Source of the DNA: [Scytonema hofmanni] UTEX 2349
GTDB lineage: Bacteria > Cyanobacteriota > Cyanobacteriia > Cyanobacteriales > Nostocaceae
Assembly (NCBI RefSeq): GCF_000582685.1
Contig: NZ_KK073768.1
Span: forward strand, 2,834,883-2,898,882
Direction: 5' to 3'
DNA length: 64,000 nt
The translations under genes and the position numbers were made by a program. Shown here in pieces: positions 9,064 through 18,552 of this stretch (the first letter of the stretch is position 1; the number at the start of each line of letters is the position of its first letter). The notes below the pieces were generated by a model. The model saw only the letters and a program-made list of their open reading frames with translations, did no database searches and was not told where the DNA came from.

Positions 9064-10281
9064 CTAAGAAGGATAAACTGGCAAAGTGAAATGGAACCAT
9101 GCTCCGCCGATAGGGGCAGAATCTACCCAAATCTGACCGTAGTGTGCGCGGACGATGCGTTGGCACAAACACAAGCCAATGCCATAACCTTCTGTGGCTT
9201 CATCGCGTTTTAGCCGAAAGTGGTTTTCAAAGATGCGATCGCGGTTTTCTTCAGGAATACCAGGACCATTATCACCAATACTAAACTGCACTTTTTGAGT
9301 GGTGCGGTGCAGTCCACAAATGCTAATTTTACCGTCCATTGGGGTGTATTTAATGGCATTATCTAAAAGATTTACCAACACTTGGCGGATGCGTTCTGGA
9401 TCGGCATACACATAAGGCAAATCTTTGGGGATATCTATTTCTACTTGTTGGGATTTGGCAATGTAGCGATCGCCTAATTCCTCTAGTACATCTAAACAAA
9501 CCTTGCCAATATTTGTCTTTTGTGGTATTATCTTAAAATCTGTTTCAGTTCCTCGACCAACTGCCAAAAGGTCAGTTATCATCCGCTCAATTGTGCGAGC
9601 TTGACTGCGGGCTTGCTTGAATAAATGTACAGCCATAGCTGGTTTGAGGCGATGGAATTGACCGATATCAGGATTGTAATTAGATTGCAAAGTTTCTATG
9701 GCGATCGCTGTAGCGGTTAGCGGATTGCGGAGATCGTGAGCTAACATAGCGATTACTCGGTCTTTAAACTGTATTTGCTCTTGGAGTTTTTCTTTTTCCT
9801 GTTTCAAACGAAAAATTTCATCCGAGAGTTGAATTAGTTCAGCTTTATCGACAACTGAAGAAATAGAAGTTATGCTTGATGCCACATGAGCGCTGTCGTC
9901 AATAGTTTCTTGCAACTCTTCCTCTAATTTTAAATAACCTTCGGCGATTACCGCTTGCCAGCGGGGCCACCAGGTTTTCAGTTGGGCGATGATATTACTG
10001 CCAGCGAGTATCTGCCTGGGGTCAGGACAGATTTTAATTAACGCTGGGGTTGCTACCAATTTAAAGTGTTCCGCTAAATAGGGTTGTTCCCCAACATCGA
10101 CAATTTGAAGTTCAAATTTATACCCAGCCTGTAATTCCTTGAGAAAGGCACGTATTCGCAGTACTTGCTGTCGGGACTTTGGACGTCCATCGACAAATAG
10201 TAACAGTTGGAGTGGAGCCTCAGAGTAAATAGGCTGATCCTGGGAAACTTGCATGTAATCGTGTTTCAGCACTGGTAACAA
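9064..10281 (-). CDS. sasA: Circadian output histidine kinase SasA
   Basis: The N-terminal KaiB/thioredoxin-like domain (about 25-108; LLLFVDGRPKS, KLVATPALIKICPDP) binds KaiC. A coiled linker follows, then HisKA with phospho-His182 (LAHDLRNPLTA) and HATPase with N box (LLDNAIKYTP), G1 box (DNGPGIP) and G2 box (GYGIGLCLC). SasA autophosphorylates on KaiC and passes phosphate to RpaA to drive circadian transcription. The 405-residue length includes a short N-terminal extension relative to the usual ~385; the in-frame Met10 (MQVSQDQPIYSE) is a plausible alternative start. Confidence 0.95.
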   Translation of the reverse strand: MLPVLKHDYMQVSQDQPIYSEAPLQLLLFVDGRPKSRQQVLRIRAFLKELQAGYKFELQIVDVGEQPYLAEHFKLVATPALIKICPDPRQILAGSNIIAQLKTWWPRWQAVIAEGYLKLEEELQETIDDSAHVASSITSISSVVDKAELIQLSDEIFRLKQEKEKLQEQIQFKDRVIAMLAHDLRNPLTATAIAIETLQSNYNPDIGQFHRLKPAMAVHLFKQARSQARTIERMITDLLAVGRGTETDFKIIPQKTNIGKVCLDVLEELGDRYIAKSQQVEIDIPKDLPYVYADPERIRQVLVNLLDNAIKYTPMDGKISICGLHRTTQKVQFSIGDNGPGIPEENRDRIFENHFRLKRDEATEGYGIGLCLCQRIVRAHYGQIWVDSAPIGGAWFHFTLPVYPS

Positions 10282-10399
10282 CCCGGTGACGCTTGAGAAA
10301 AATTAGAATAAACGGACAATTGTCGATGGTAGGAGCGTTTTTCTCAATTTAATATCTATTTTAGATTTTTCATACTCCCATTCGATCTGCGTTTTTAAC

Positions 10400-12058
10400 A
10401 TGAGACACATATTTTTCAGCTTTTTAGTTGTTTTTTGGCTAATTTCTGTTCCGAGAAATACGTTAGCTGCTGAATTTGAAGGAAGAGACAAGGAGACAAC
10501 GGGGCAAGGGGACAAGGGGACAAATCAGATGGAGATTAAGACCCCACTTTTTACCGAGTCACCCAATAAAATGGTAGAGGTCTTAAACCCCCTTCGCTTG
10601 CCGTCCGACAAGGGGATGGGAAGACAATTTCCCCTTGTCCCCTTGTCTCCCCCTCCCCTTGTCCCCTTTTATAAATCTGCCAGTTTGTTAGTGCAGCAGC
10701 AGATCAACTTGATTGCTCGCATAGAGCGAGCATTATCTCAACCTGATCCGAATCGGATGCGAGCTGTTCGGGGGCAATTAACAATTCAAGTTAAAGCCGT
10801 AGAAGGTTTTCTCAAATATCAGTACAATAGCCCAAAAGCTTTATGTACTCCAACGGATTCTTCTACGAGATTACCCTTACCTGAACATTTAACGGTAGGA
10901 CAAATACAAATATATTGTTCTTTGTACGCTTCGATCTCCGAATTGTCAAACCTTGCTCCATTATTAGATAGGTTGTTATCTCGACGGGGAGAATTGGCTT
11001 TAGTACGAGAGTTACCACTAGTATCTGGTGAACGACAATCAGATCCAGTGCTTTCTTTCGCACTCATGCAGTATCCTAACTTGGGAAAACCAGCGATACC
11101 TTTTTCCACATGGGAACCGATACCACCAAGTCCACCACAAATAATCGCTAGAACACAGAAAACAGCCATAGCTGATTATGTACCACCACGGCAACCTGCG
11201 ATCGCACCTCCAGCAGAAGCGTTGACTACTATAGAAACTGCCAAGCAACTCAATAGCACAGCACAAGCAGCATTTCCCCCGGACATAAAATTTAACAATC
11301 CGAAGGAAAATGTTACTAAACTTGATCGTTTTGCCTACGATCTCGACCCTCAAGAGCCGCAGATTTACGCAAAGTTTCTCACTTCACCTAATACTGGTAT
11401 TTTTCGCGTCTTGCCGCATACAGCTTACAATCGTCCACTGAATACACTCCAGAATCGATTGCAACCAAGTGTGAGCGATCGCTATCCTTTTCCGTCCTTG
11501 GGTGAGGCTAAAGGCGGATTTACCCCTAGTTTAGCACTTGTGATGGTTGGCGATAACTTTGAGTTAAAGCAACAAGGACTAAATTACAACTTTATGGTGA
11601 ATGTCGGCGATATCCCCTTAGAAAAATTGGATGCAAGCTTGAAAGATGTTTCACCGCAAACGCGAGAATTTTTTCTGAACTATCAGCCTCCCAAGCAATT
11701 GCAGGCACTGCAAGTAGAGCAACGGCGGTTTTTGACTGGGAAAAACCAGAACTTGAATCATCAAATAATTTTAGCTGATGCTTCAGCAGAATTGAACCGT
11801 ACTTATTTAGTGCGATCGCTACAGTTCCAATTACCAGACATAATTGTAAGTGGTCAGCCTCTAACCCCAATCCAGCGACGCCACCTTGACCAATTACAAC
11901 AAATGCACAGCAGTGACATCATTTTCGCCTTTCGTCCAGTTCGTCGGCGTTCTGATGGCAGCTACACAGTTCTCTGGCGAATTCTCAATCAATTACCCGC
12001 ACCGCAAATTGAAGATTTAGAGAACTATGTGAACAAGGGACTGGGGACTGGGGATTAG
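10400..12058 (+). CDS. Secreted protein of unknown function, interrupted by translated repeats
   Basis: A signal peptide is clear (residues 1-23, hydrophobic FFSFLVVFWLISV, ending ALAA-like). Residues ~30-90 are low complexity because the DNA contains the intergenic-type repeat ggggacaaggggac (10495-10520) and its inverted copy (10628-10672), read in frame. From residue ~93 the protein looks ordinary: helical (LLVQQQINLIARIERAL), then a proline-rich middle and a C-terminal domain with FAFRPVRRRSDGSYTVLWRIL. The stop codon lies inside a ggggactggggactg repeat. The family is not recognised; a periplasmic or outer-membrane location is inferred. Confidence 0.75.
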   Translation: MRHIFFSFLVVFWLISVPRNTLAAEFEGRDKETTGQGDKGTNQMEIKTPLFTESPNKMVEVLNPLRLPSDKGMGRQFPLVPLSPPPLVPFYKSASLLVQQQINLIARIERALSQPDPNRMRAVRGQLTIQVKAVEGFLKYQYNSPKALCTPTDSSTRLPLPEHLTVGQIQIYCSLYASISELSNLAPLLDRLLSRRGELALVRELPLVSGERQSDPVLSFALMQYPNLGKPAIPFSTWEPIPPSPPQIIARTQKTAIADYVPPRQPAIAPPAEALTTIETAKQLNSTAQAAFPPDIKFNNPKENVTKLDRFAYDLDPQEPQIYAKFLTSPNTGIFRVLPHTAYNRPLNTLQNRLQPSVSDRYPFPSLGEAKGGFTPSLALVMVGDNFELKQQGLNYNFMVNVGDIPLEKLDASLKDVSPQTREFFLNYQPPKQLQALQVEQRRFLTGKNQNLNHQIILADASAELNRTYLVRSLQFQLPDIIVSGQPLTPIQRRHLDQLQQMHSSDIIFAFRPVRRRSDGSYTVLWRILNQLPAPQIEDLENYVNKGLGTGD

Positions 12059-12315
12059 GGACTGGGGACTGGGGACTGGGGACTGGGGAAACAAGGAAAG
12101 TGGGATTCAGTCCCACAGCGAGTGTTTTGTAGCGGGACTTAGTACAGCTTTGCATAAGTTCGTAAAATTCATTTTAAGTCCGCGTAGGCGGACTTCGTTT
12201 GTCTAGCCGCGACTTCAGTCGTTGGGTCATATTTTGAAAGCTAAAATGTTACTTTAGCAGCATCTACGGGAACACTCTAACTATAACTCTCCCTATCGCT
12301 ACAGTTTACTTAACC
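12059..12315. repeat. Intergenic repeats: ggggact array and gcggact palindrome
   Basis: A ggggact heptamer array runs from the stop codon of the preceding gene to about 12088. A small palindrome (agtccgc gtag gcggact) lies at 12177-12194, followed by gacttcagtcgtt, which matches the repeat at 5776. It contains no gene. Confidence 0.7.
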
Positions 12316-13491
12316 ATGAAAATATTAATTCAACACCGTCATAATGAAAACGAAATTAGTGGTGTTTTAACTTATATTAATTCGATTATTCCCGAACTCG
12401 AAGCCAGAGGAATCGAAGTCAAAACTATATCTACAAAACAAGACAATATCGCCAAATGGTTTAGTTATATTACTTGGGCAGATATAGTCCATATGAATTC
12501 AAATGACTTATCTTTTGCCTTGCTATGTAAGATTTTGCAAAAAAAGATAATTATTAAATACCATTATTGTATTTATCAATCTACTCATACTATTTACGAG
12601 CGGATGAAGTTAACACAACGGCTAAAAACCGAATTTAAACAAACGTTACCCAAAGCTAACTACCCATTGAAGTGGAAATTACACACTTTTGTCAAATGGG
12701 CACGCCTATTAACTCGTCTTTCTACTGCACTACTAGCCGATGGTCATACAGCTTGCAGCAATTTTTTGGGAGAATCTTCTGCCTTTCCTTGGTCAGTCGA
12801 TACTTTATACAATCCGATTGAAATCAAATCGAAAAATCAACTGAAAACTAAAGAAAATTTATCTCATCCATATAAGTTTATTTTTGTCGGCAGATTAGCT
12901 ACAGACAAAGGCGTAGATATTTTCTTAAAAGCAGCGCGAATTTTACAAGATGAAAAGAAAGAATTTCAAATTATTATAATTGGCGATGGCGGACAATCTC
13001 AGGAATTAAAACAACTAACGTCTGATTTAGAAATTGCCAACAAAGTTAATTTTTTAGGGAAACTTCCTCAAAAAGAAGTACTTCTAAAAGTTCAAGATGC
13101 TTTGGCTTTAATAGCTCCTTCTCGTTGGCAAGAACCAGCAGGTTATGTACTGCTAGAAGCCTCTAGCGTTCAAACCTGCTCAATTGTCTCAAATATGGGA
13201 GGATTCCCAGAATTAGGTAGACCGCACAGCCTCTTTTTTGAAAATGAAGATGTAGAAGGATTAGCTAAATGTATGCGATACTGCTTAGATAATCCGGATG
13301 AAGCAATTAAGCGGGGTTTCGAGTCTAGCCAATACGTTGCGGAAAAGTTTTCGGCAGGACGTGCTGTCACTCGACTGCTAGAAATTTGCCGTGAACTTAC
13401 TCCCAAAGCATTGGTAAGCCGTGAAGCTTTTAATTTTATCGTTGAGGCAGAGAGGGAGAGGGGGGGAGAGGGAGAGGGGGAGAAAGTTTGA
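12316..13491 (+). CDS. Glycosyltransferase, GT-B fold (GT4-like)
   Basis: The 391-residue protein has two Rossmann halves. The C-terminal half carries the GT4 pattern: KFIFVGRLATDKGVDIFLKAA, then VNFLGKLPQKEVL, then APSRWQEPAGYVLLEA with the donor-binding acidic residues. It probably transfers a sugar from a nucleotide donor to a glycan, lipid or other acceptor; the substrate cannot be told. No neighbouring polysaccharide genes are present. The last ~12 residues (ERERGGEGEGEKV) are encoded by a gagagggag purine repeat and look like an acquired tail. Confidence 0.9.
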   Translation: MKILIQHRHNENEISGVLTYINSIIPELEARGIEVKTISTKQDNIAKWFSYITWADIVHMNSNDLSFALLCKILQKKIIIKYHYCIYQSTHTIYERMKLTQRLKTEFKQTLPKANYPLKWKLHTFVKWARLLTRLSTALLADGHTACSNFLGESSAFPWSVDTLYNPIEIKSKNQLKTKENLSHPYKFIFVGRLATDKGVDIFLKAARILQDEKKEFQIIIIGDGGQSQELKQLTSDLEIANKVNFLGKLPQKEVLLKVQDALALIAPSRWQEPAGYVLLEASSVQTCSIVSNMGGFPELGRPHSLFFENEDVEGLAKCMRYCLDNPDEAIKRGFESSQYVAEKFSAGRAVTRLLEICRELTPKALVSREAFNFIVEAERERGGEGEGEKV

Positions 13492-13620
13492 GGCAAAGGA
13501 AGTGAAATTTCAAGCATTGCAAACTGTAAGCGCAACAGCTTAACAAAATCTGATACTTAAATAAATTCTCGACAGTCTGCGCTAGGGTAGGAATTGACAC
13601 TTGTTTTGTGATTTCCTGTT

Positions 13621-14970
13621 GTGCTTTGTAAACGTCCAGTTGTATTTCTGAGTTTGGCTGTTTTACTCTCATCGTTAACAGCTTGTGCTAGCAGTCCTGT
13701 TGCCAAAAATCTTGAGGATTCTTTGGCAGCAGATCCCCGACTGCAAAACAACTCTGTTATTTTTGGCAAAGCGAAGCAAACCGAACCGCAACAACTCCCC
13801 CAATCAACAGTTAAGTTACCTGCTGATTTTCCCGCTACTATTCCGCTTTATACCAATGCCCAACTACAAGAAGTTACACCCTCAAGCAATGGTGTATCAA
13901 CTCGTTGGCTGAGTTCTGACCCCAGTAATATAATTGAAGAATTTTATCGCAATCAGTTTCAGGCGAATAACTGGCAGATTTTACAACAACCTACAGACCA
14001 ACAGTCTAATGTTTTTGTAGCGCAGCGGAATGATTTACAAATTAAAGTTTCCATACAGCCGAAATCAGTCACCAATGCAGCACCCAATCAACCCCAGACA
14101 AATACTGAATTGTTGATTGAGTATGGAGGTAATGTCACTGCAACGGCACAACCTACACCAAACAAGAGCGAAACTAATAATAACGTTTCTCAAACTGGGG
14201 ATTCGCAGTTTATTGGACCTGTGCCACCTGTAAATGTAGCACCACAGCCAGCAACTACCCCAGATGCTAGCAAAACAACGTCAGAATTTAGCGATTTAAA
14301 TAAAGTACTGCCAGAATTGCGGCAACACATCGAAGATTTGGCAGCATTGGGCGTTTTGTCTGTAGAATCAAATGCAGCTAAAAGCGATACGGTGACAAAT
14401 CAGTTTGAACCGAATAAAATCATTACTCGCAAAGAATATGCTCGTTGGTTGGTAGCGGCGAATAATGCGATGTATGCTAATAATCCAGCGAAACAGATTC
14501 GCTTGGCATCGGAAAGCGCACAATCAGCTTTTAGTGATGTGGCAAAAACTAATCCTGATTTTGGACAAATTCAAGGTTTAGCGGAAGCTGGTTTGATTCC
14601 GAGTCCTTTGTCTGGAGATTCTACAGAAGTTTTATTCCGTCCTGATGCACCTCTAACGCGGGAACAGTTGATTTTGTGGAAATTACCCCTAGATACCCGT
14701 CAAGCTTTACCAGGGGCAAATTTAGACGCGGTGAAGCAAACTTGGGGTTTTCAGGATGTGGGGAAAATTGACCCGAAAGCTTTACGCGCTGTGTTGGCAG
14801 ATTTTCAAAATGCCGAACAATCGAATATTCGCCGGGTGTTTGGTTATACAACGCTGTTTCAACCTAAAAAGCCAGTGACGCGGGGTGAAGCGGCAGCGGC
14901 TTTGTGGTATTTTGGTACTCAGGGCGATGGAGTATCGGCGAGTGATGCGTTGAAATTAAAGCGAAATTAA
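13621..14970 (+). CDS. SLH-domain lipoprotein
   Basis: The start is GTG. A lipoprotein signal is clear: basic start, hydrophobic VVFLSLAVLLSSL, lipobox LTAC. A beta-rich domain follows (about 55-165; YTNAQLQEVTP, IIEEFYRNQFQANNWQIL), then a Pro/Thr linker, then two S-layer-homology-like segments (about 255-330 and 340-440; ITRKEYARWLV, LTREQLILWKL, VTRGEAAAALWYF). SLH modules bind cell-wall polymers, so the protein is probably anchored in a membrane and contacts peptidoglycan. Monocistronic. Confidence 0.88.
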   Translation: MLCKRPVVFLSLAVLLSSLTACASSPVAKNLEDSLAADPRLQNNSVIFGKAKQTEPQQLPQSTVKLPADFPATIPLYTNAQLQEVTPSSNGVSTRWLSSDPSNIIEEFYRNQFQANNWQILQQPTDQQSNVFVAQRNDLQIKVSIQPKSVTNAAPNQPQTNTELLIEYGGNVTATAQPTPNKSETNNNVSQTGDSQFIGPVPPVNVAPQPATTPDASKTTSEFSDLNKVLPELRQHIEDLAALGVLSVESNAAKSDTVTNQFEPNKIITRKEYARWLVAANNAMYANNPAKQIRLASESAQSAFSDVAKTNPDFGQIQGLAEAGLIPSPLSGDSTEVLFRPDAPLTREQLILWKLPLDTRQALPGANLDAVKQTWGFQDVGKIDPKALRAVLADFQNAEQSNIRRVFGYTTLFQPKKPVTRGEAAAALWYFGTQGDGVSASDALKLKRN

Positions 14971-15023
14971 AGCGATCGCTCTCATGAAATCAGAAAATTT
15001 CGGTTACTATAGCGCTTCTCAGT

Positions 15024-15110
15024 TTGACATCCTCCCACCGCGTTGCTCAGGTACTCCTGAGCAACGCGGGGGATTCCAAAGATCGCTCTTTAGGCTTCCT
15101 CTTTCAACGA
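15024..15110 (-). ncRNA. Predicted TnpB right end / omega-RNA 3' part
   Basis: Just past the tnpB stop is a perfect 14-bp stem (15038-15051 with 15056-15069, loop of 4). Read on the minus strand it is followed by tgggaggatgtcaa, which resembles right ends of IS605/IS1341-type elements. In this family the guide RNA scaffold overlaps the tnpB 3' end and the right end, with the guide taken from flanking DNA. The element boundary near 15024 is inferred. Confidence 0.55.
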
Positions 15111-16291
15111 GTTGATTTGCTTGAAGGAATTTCTTCACTCAAGTATTGATCAGTCTCTCCAGAGGCGTTAGTTCCGACGTGACCCGCCGTACTCAATCCT
15201 TTTTCTAAGATGTTCCGCGCCGCATTCCAGTCACGATCTTGGGTATGTCCACAATGAGGACAAATATGAGTTCTAGTGCTAAGAGTTTTTTTGACAACTT
15301 CACCACAATTAGAGCAATTCTGCGAAGTGTATTGAGGTGGAACGGCAACCGTTACCACGCCAAACACTTTACCAAAATACTCAACCCATTGACGGAACAG
15401 CGACCACGACGCATCACTGATAGATTTAGCCAAGGGATGATTCTTGACCATATTTCGCACCTGCAAATCTTCATACGCCACGAGGTCGTTAGACTTCACC
15501 ACGCACCTTGCACATTTTACGGCAAAGTCTTTACGCTGGCGACTTACTTTGAGGTGTTTTCGCGCAAGTTTATTTCTAAACTTGACTCTGTTGTTAGAAC
15601 CTTTTTTAGTCTTCGACATCCGGCGTTGCAACCGTTTCAAAGACTTCTCACTTTTACGCAGGTGTCGGGGATTGGCGATGGTTTCCCCATTACTATCGGT
15701 GTAGAAGTGGTTCAACCCAACATCAATACCAATAGTTTTACCCGTTGGTTCTCGCCTTTCTACTCGTTCGTGGTCGATACAAAACTGGCAATAATAGCCA
15801 TCTGCACGGCGCACAACCCGCACTCTCTTAAACTGTTTAAGTTGGTAGAAGTGCAGGTCACGAGTTCCCCAAAGTTTGAAGGTTCCTGCTTTAAATCCAT
15901 CCGAGAAAGTGATATACCTGCGGTCGTCAGAAAGTTTCCACCCACAGGTTTTGTACTCAACAGAACCGTGCGTTTGTTCTTTCTTAAACTTCGGAAATCC
16001 CTTTTTCCCTGGCTTGCTTTTCTTGCAATTATCAAAAAACCGAGCGATTGCAGACCACGCTCTTTCAGCACTAGCCTGCCTTGCCATCGAGTTCAACTTG
16101 GCGACCCAAGGAAACTCTATATTGGCAGCAAGGACAGCGCAGAACTTACTGAGGTCGTATCTTCCAATACTTTTGTTGTCCATCCAGTATCTAAGGCTTG
16201 CATTGCGAACAAAACGAGCAGTTCTAATCGCTTCATCAAGCGCTTGATACTGTCCGTCTTCTCCCTCAAGTTTTGCCTCAAATACCAGCAT
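15104..16291 (-). CDS. tnpB: TnpB RNA-guided nuclease (IS1341-type, no tnpA)
   Basis: All RuvC-like parts are present: Asp in IGIDVGLNHF, Glu in LVAYEDLQVRNM, a four-cysteine zinc finger (CSNCG ... CPHCG) and Asp in DRDWNAARNIL. The ATG at 16291 (MLVFEAKLEG) gives 395 residues, normal for the family; the frame continues open upstream to 16417 without the family pattern. TnpB uses omega-RNA to cut target DNA beside a short motif and helps IS200/IS605 elements persist. There is no Y1 transposase in the window, so mobility would need one in trans. The motifs look intact, not decayed. Confidence 0.93.
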   Translation of the reverse strand: MLVFEAKLEGEDGQYQALDEAIRTARFVRNASLRYWMDNKSIGRYDLSKFCAVLAANIEFPWVAKLNSMARQASAERAWSAIARFFDNCKKSKPGKKGFPKFKKEQTHGSVEYKTCGWKLSDDRRYITFSDGFKAGTFKLWGTRDLHFYQLKQFKRVRVVRRADGYYCQFCIDHERVERREPTGKTIGIDVGLNHFYTDSNGETIANPRHLRKSEKSLKRLQRRMSKTKKGSNNRVKFRNKLARKHLKVSRQRKDFAVKCARCVVKSNDLVAYEDLQVRNMVKNHPLAKSISDASWSLFRQWVEYFGKVFGVVTVAVPPQYTSQNCSNCGEVVKKTLSTRTHICPHCGHTQDRDWNAARNILEKGLSTAGHVGTNASGETDQYLSEEIPSSKSTR

Positions 16292-16465
16292 ATTTACGTC
16301 ATGTTTATTAACGTAAATGATAACATGGATTTGCGAAAAACTCAACTGTTCCCTCTTCCTTACTGGCTTGCAGCCAGTTATGGTCGGGGAACGTCTCATT
16401 TTTCGCCGTCGATTCATCTCGCCGCCAAATCAAAGATTATGGCGGGAGCCTTCTCTCCGAATAAG

Positions 16466-16494
16466 GTAAAGACGTTCCGGCGGAACGTCTCTAC
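16466..16494. repeat. Palindromic repeat, gacgttcc family
   Basis: The palindrome gtaaagacgttccgg/cggaacgtctctac is one member of a family also seen at 21479, 24981, 35771-35868 (three units), and, with a gtagcactgctac core, at 37680, 51769 and 60899. Confidence 0.8.
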
Positions 16495-16549
16495 GACGGT
16501 GGTATGTTTTTATTACTGTTAATTAAACACACATGGTATAACTCGTGTA

Positions 16550-16570
16550 AGGGCGGGATTTCCCCGCCCT
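16550..16570 (-). terminator. Hairpin downstream of ftsH
   Basis: An 8-bp GC stem (agggcggg / cccgccct, loop of 5) begins 6 bases past the ftsH stop. No T-run follows on the minus strand, so it may be a stabilising 3' hairpin rather than a classic intrinsic terminator. Confidence 0.5.
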
Positions 16571-16576
16571 CGGTAA

Positions 16577-18415
16577 TTATGCAAACGCAGCGGTTTTTAC
16601 ATCGTTGCTCACGAGGATTTCTTGCAACTCATCAGCATCCACAGTTTCCTTATCAACGAGCATTTGCGCGATGAGATCGAGAATGTGACGGTTGCTAACC
16701 AAAACATCTTTAGCACGTTGATAAGCTACATCCACCAATTTGCGGACTTCTTCATCAACTGCTGCGGCTGTTTCTTCGGAGAAATCGCGTTCTGACATGA
16801 TATCCCGACCGAGGAACATGTTACCTTGTTGACGACCAAGGGCAACTGGACCCAAGCGATCGCTCATACCAAATCGGGTTATCATCTGCCGAGCAACACG
16901 CGCTACTTGTTGTAAGTCGTTAGAAGCACCTGTAGTCACTTCTTCTTCACCAAAGATGATTTCTTCAGCAATCCGACCACCCAAAGCTACAGCCATCTGA
17001 TTTTCCAGATAAGCGCGGCTGTATAAACCAGTGTCCATCCGGTCTTCGCTGGGGGTAAACCAAGTTAAACCACCTGCACGACCGCGAGGAATAATGCTAA
17101 TTTTTTGCACTGGATCATAATCTGGCATCAAAGCACCAACTAAAGCGTGACCAGCTTCGTGATACGCTACCAAAGTCTTGCGCTTTTCGCTCATTACTCG
17201 GTCTTTCTTCTCTGGACCTGCCAACACGCGATCAATCGCATCGTTGATTTCGTCCATTGAAATTTCCGTCAAATTGCGTCGTGCTGCCAAAATTGCCGCT
17301 TCATTCAACAAGTTGGACAAATCCGCACCGGTGAAACCAGGGGTACGACGGGCAATTTTATCCAAGTCCACATCCTTTGCCAAAGTCTTGCCACGAGCAT
17401 GAACTTTGAGAATTTCGCTGCGTCCAGCATAATCAGGACGATCCACGACAACTTGACGGTCAAAACGACCAGGACGCAACAATGCTGCATCCAATACATC
17501 GGGACGGTTGGTAGCAGCAATAATGATAATGCCGGTGTTGCCCTCAAAGCCGTCCATTTCGGTCAGCAACTGGTTGAGGGTTTGTTCACGCTCATCGTTA
17601 CCACCACCTAAACCGGCGCCCCGTTGACGACCTACAGCGTCAATTTCATCGATGAAGACGATACACGGTGCATTAGATTTAGCTTGCTCGAACAAGTCAC
17701 GCACGCGGGAAGCACCTACACCCACGAACATTTCTACGAACTCGGAACCAGAGATGGAGAAGAAGGGAACACCCGCTTCACCTGCTACAGCACGAGCTAG
17801 GAGAGTTTTACCTGTACCGGGAGGACCAACTAGCAGCACACCTTTAGGAATTTTTGCACCAACAGCGGTAAAGCGATCGGCGTTTTTGAGAAAGTCTACA
17901 ACTTCGTTTAGTTCCAACTTTGCTTGGTCGATACCCGCAACATCACCAAAGGTAACTTGGGTTTGGGGTTCCATTTGCACTCTGGCTTTAGACTTACCAA
18001 AGTTCATTGCTTGGCTACCCGGACCATTTTGGGCACGACGCAGTAGAAAGAATAAGCCAACTAAAAGCAATACTGGGAAAAATAAGCTGCTGAGTGCCTT
18101 AAACCAAAATCCTTCATCGGTTTGTGGCAAGACAGAAATATCAACACCTTTAGCGCTGAGAGTGTTAATCAGGTCTGGGTCGTTGACCAAGGTAACTATA
18201 AATTGGGTTCCTTGATTCGACTTCACAAGAGCCGTAGACCGATCTGCACTTAAACTGACTTTTGCAACGTTATTTTTTTCAACTTCTTGAATAAACTGGC
18301 TGTATCGCCATGTTTCTCTGCTTTGCGGTTGTTTGTCAAAGAATGCTGTTCCTAAAGCTATGACAACAATAAAAAGCAGCGCGTACAGCCCCGCATTTCT
18401 CCATCTTTTATTCAC
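16577..18415 (-). CDS. ftsH: ATP-dependent zinc metalloprotease FtsH
   Basis: FtsH is a membrane-bound hexameric AAA+ protease; cyanobacterial forms degrade damaged photosystem II proteins and regulatory factors. The 612-residue product has an N-terminal membrane helix (about 10-26), a lumenal or periplasmic segment, a second helix (about 108-127), Walker A GPPGTGKT, Walker B IVFIDEIDA, the second region of homology (ATNRPDVLDAALLRPGRFDR) and the zinc site HEAGH with a downstream Asp. Full length and intact. Cyanobacteria have about four FtsH paralogues; which one this is was not determined. Confidence 0.97.
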   Translation of the reverse strand: MNKRWRNAGLYALLFIVVIALGTAFFDKQPQSRETWRYSQFIQEVEKNNVAKVSLSADRSTALVKSNQGTQFIVTLVNDPDLINTLSAKGVDISVLPQTDEGFWFKALSSLFFPVLLLVGLFFLLRRAQNGPGSQAMNFGKSKARVQMEPQTQVTFGDVAGIDQAKLELNEVVDFLKNADRFTAVGAKIPKGVLLVGPPGTGKTLLARAVAGEAGVPFFSISGSEFVEMFVGVGASRVRDLFEQAKSNAPCIVFIDEIDAVGRQRGAGLGGGNDEREQTLNQLLTEMDGFEGNTGIIIIAATNRPDVLDAALLRPGRFDRQVVVDRPDYAGRSEILKVHARGKTLAKDVDLDKIARRTPGFTGADLSNLLNEAAILAARRNLTEISMDEINDAIDRVLAGPEKKDRVMSEKRKTLVAYHEAGHALVGALMPDYDPVQKISIIPRGRAGGLTWFTPSEDRMDTGLYSRAYLENQMAVALGGRIAEEIIFGEEEVTTGASNDLQQVARVARQMITRFGMSDRLGPVALGRQQGNMFLGRDIMSERDFSEETAAAVDEEVRKLVDVAYQRAKDVLVSNRHILDLIAQMLVDKETVDADELQEILVSNDVKTAAFA

Positions 18416-18552
18416 GCTTGGTCAATCCTCCAATACTTTTTGTGCGTTAGCTTTGAGCCGGCGTTTCGCGCCATCGCGTAGTGTCTCTGTTAGGAGAGGG
18501 CATTATAAGAATTATGTTAACTTATCTTAAGGTATATCAGATTGCCGCACCC

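Noticed and set aside
15239..16522. A 427-codon plus-strand frame opposite tnpB
   Set aside because: Entirely antisense to a gene with all TnpB motifs; its translation has no domain pattern.
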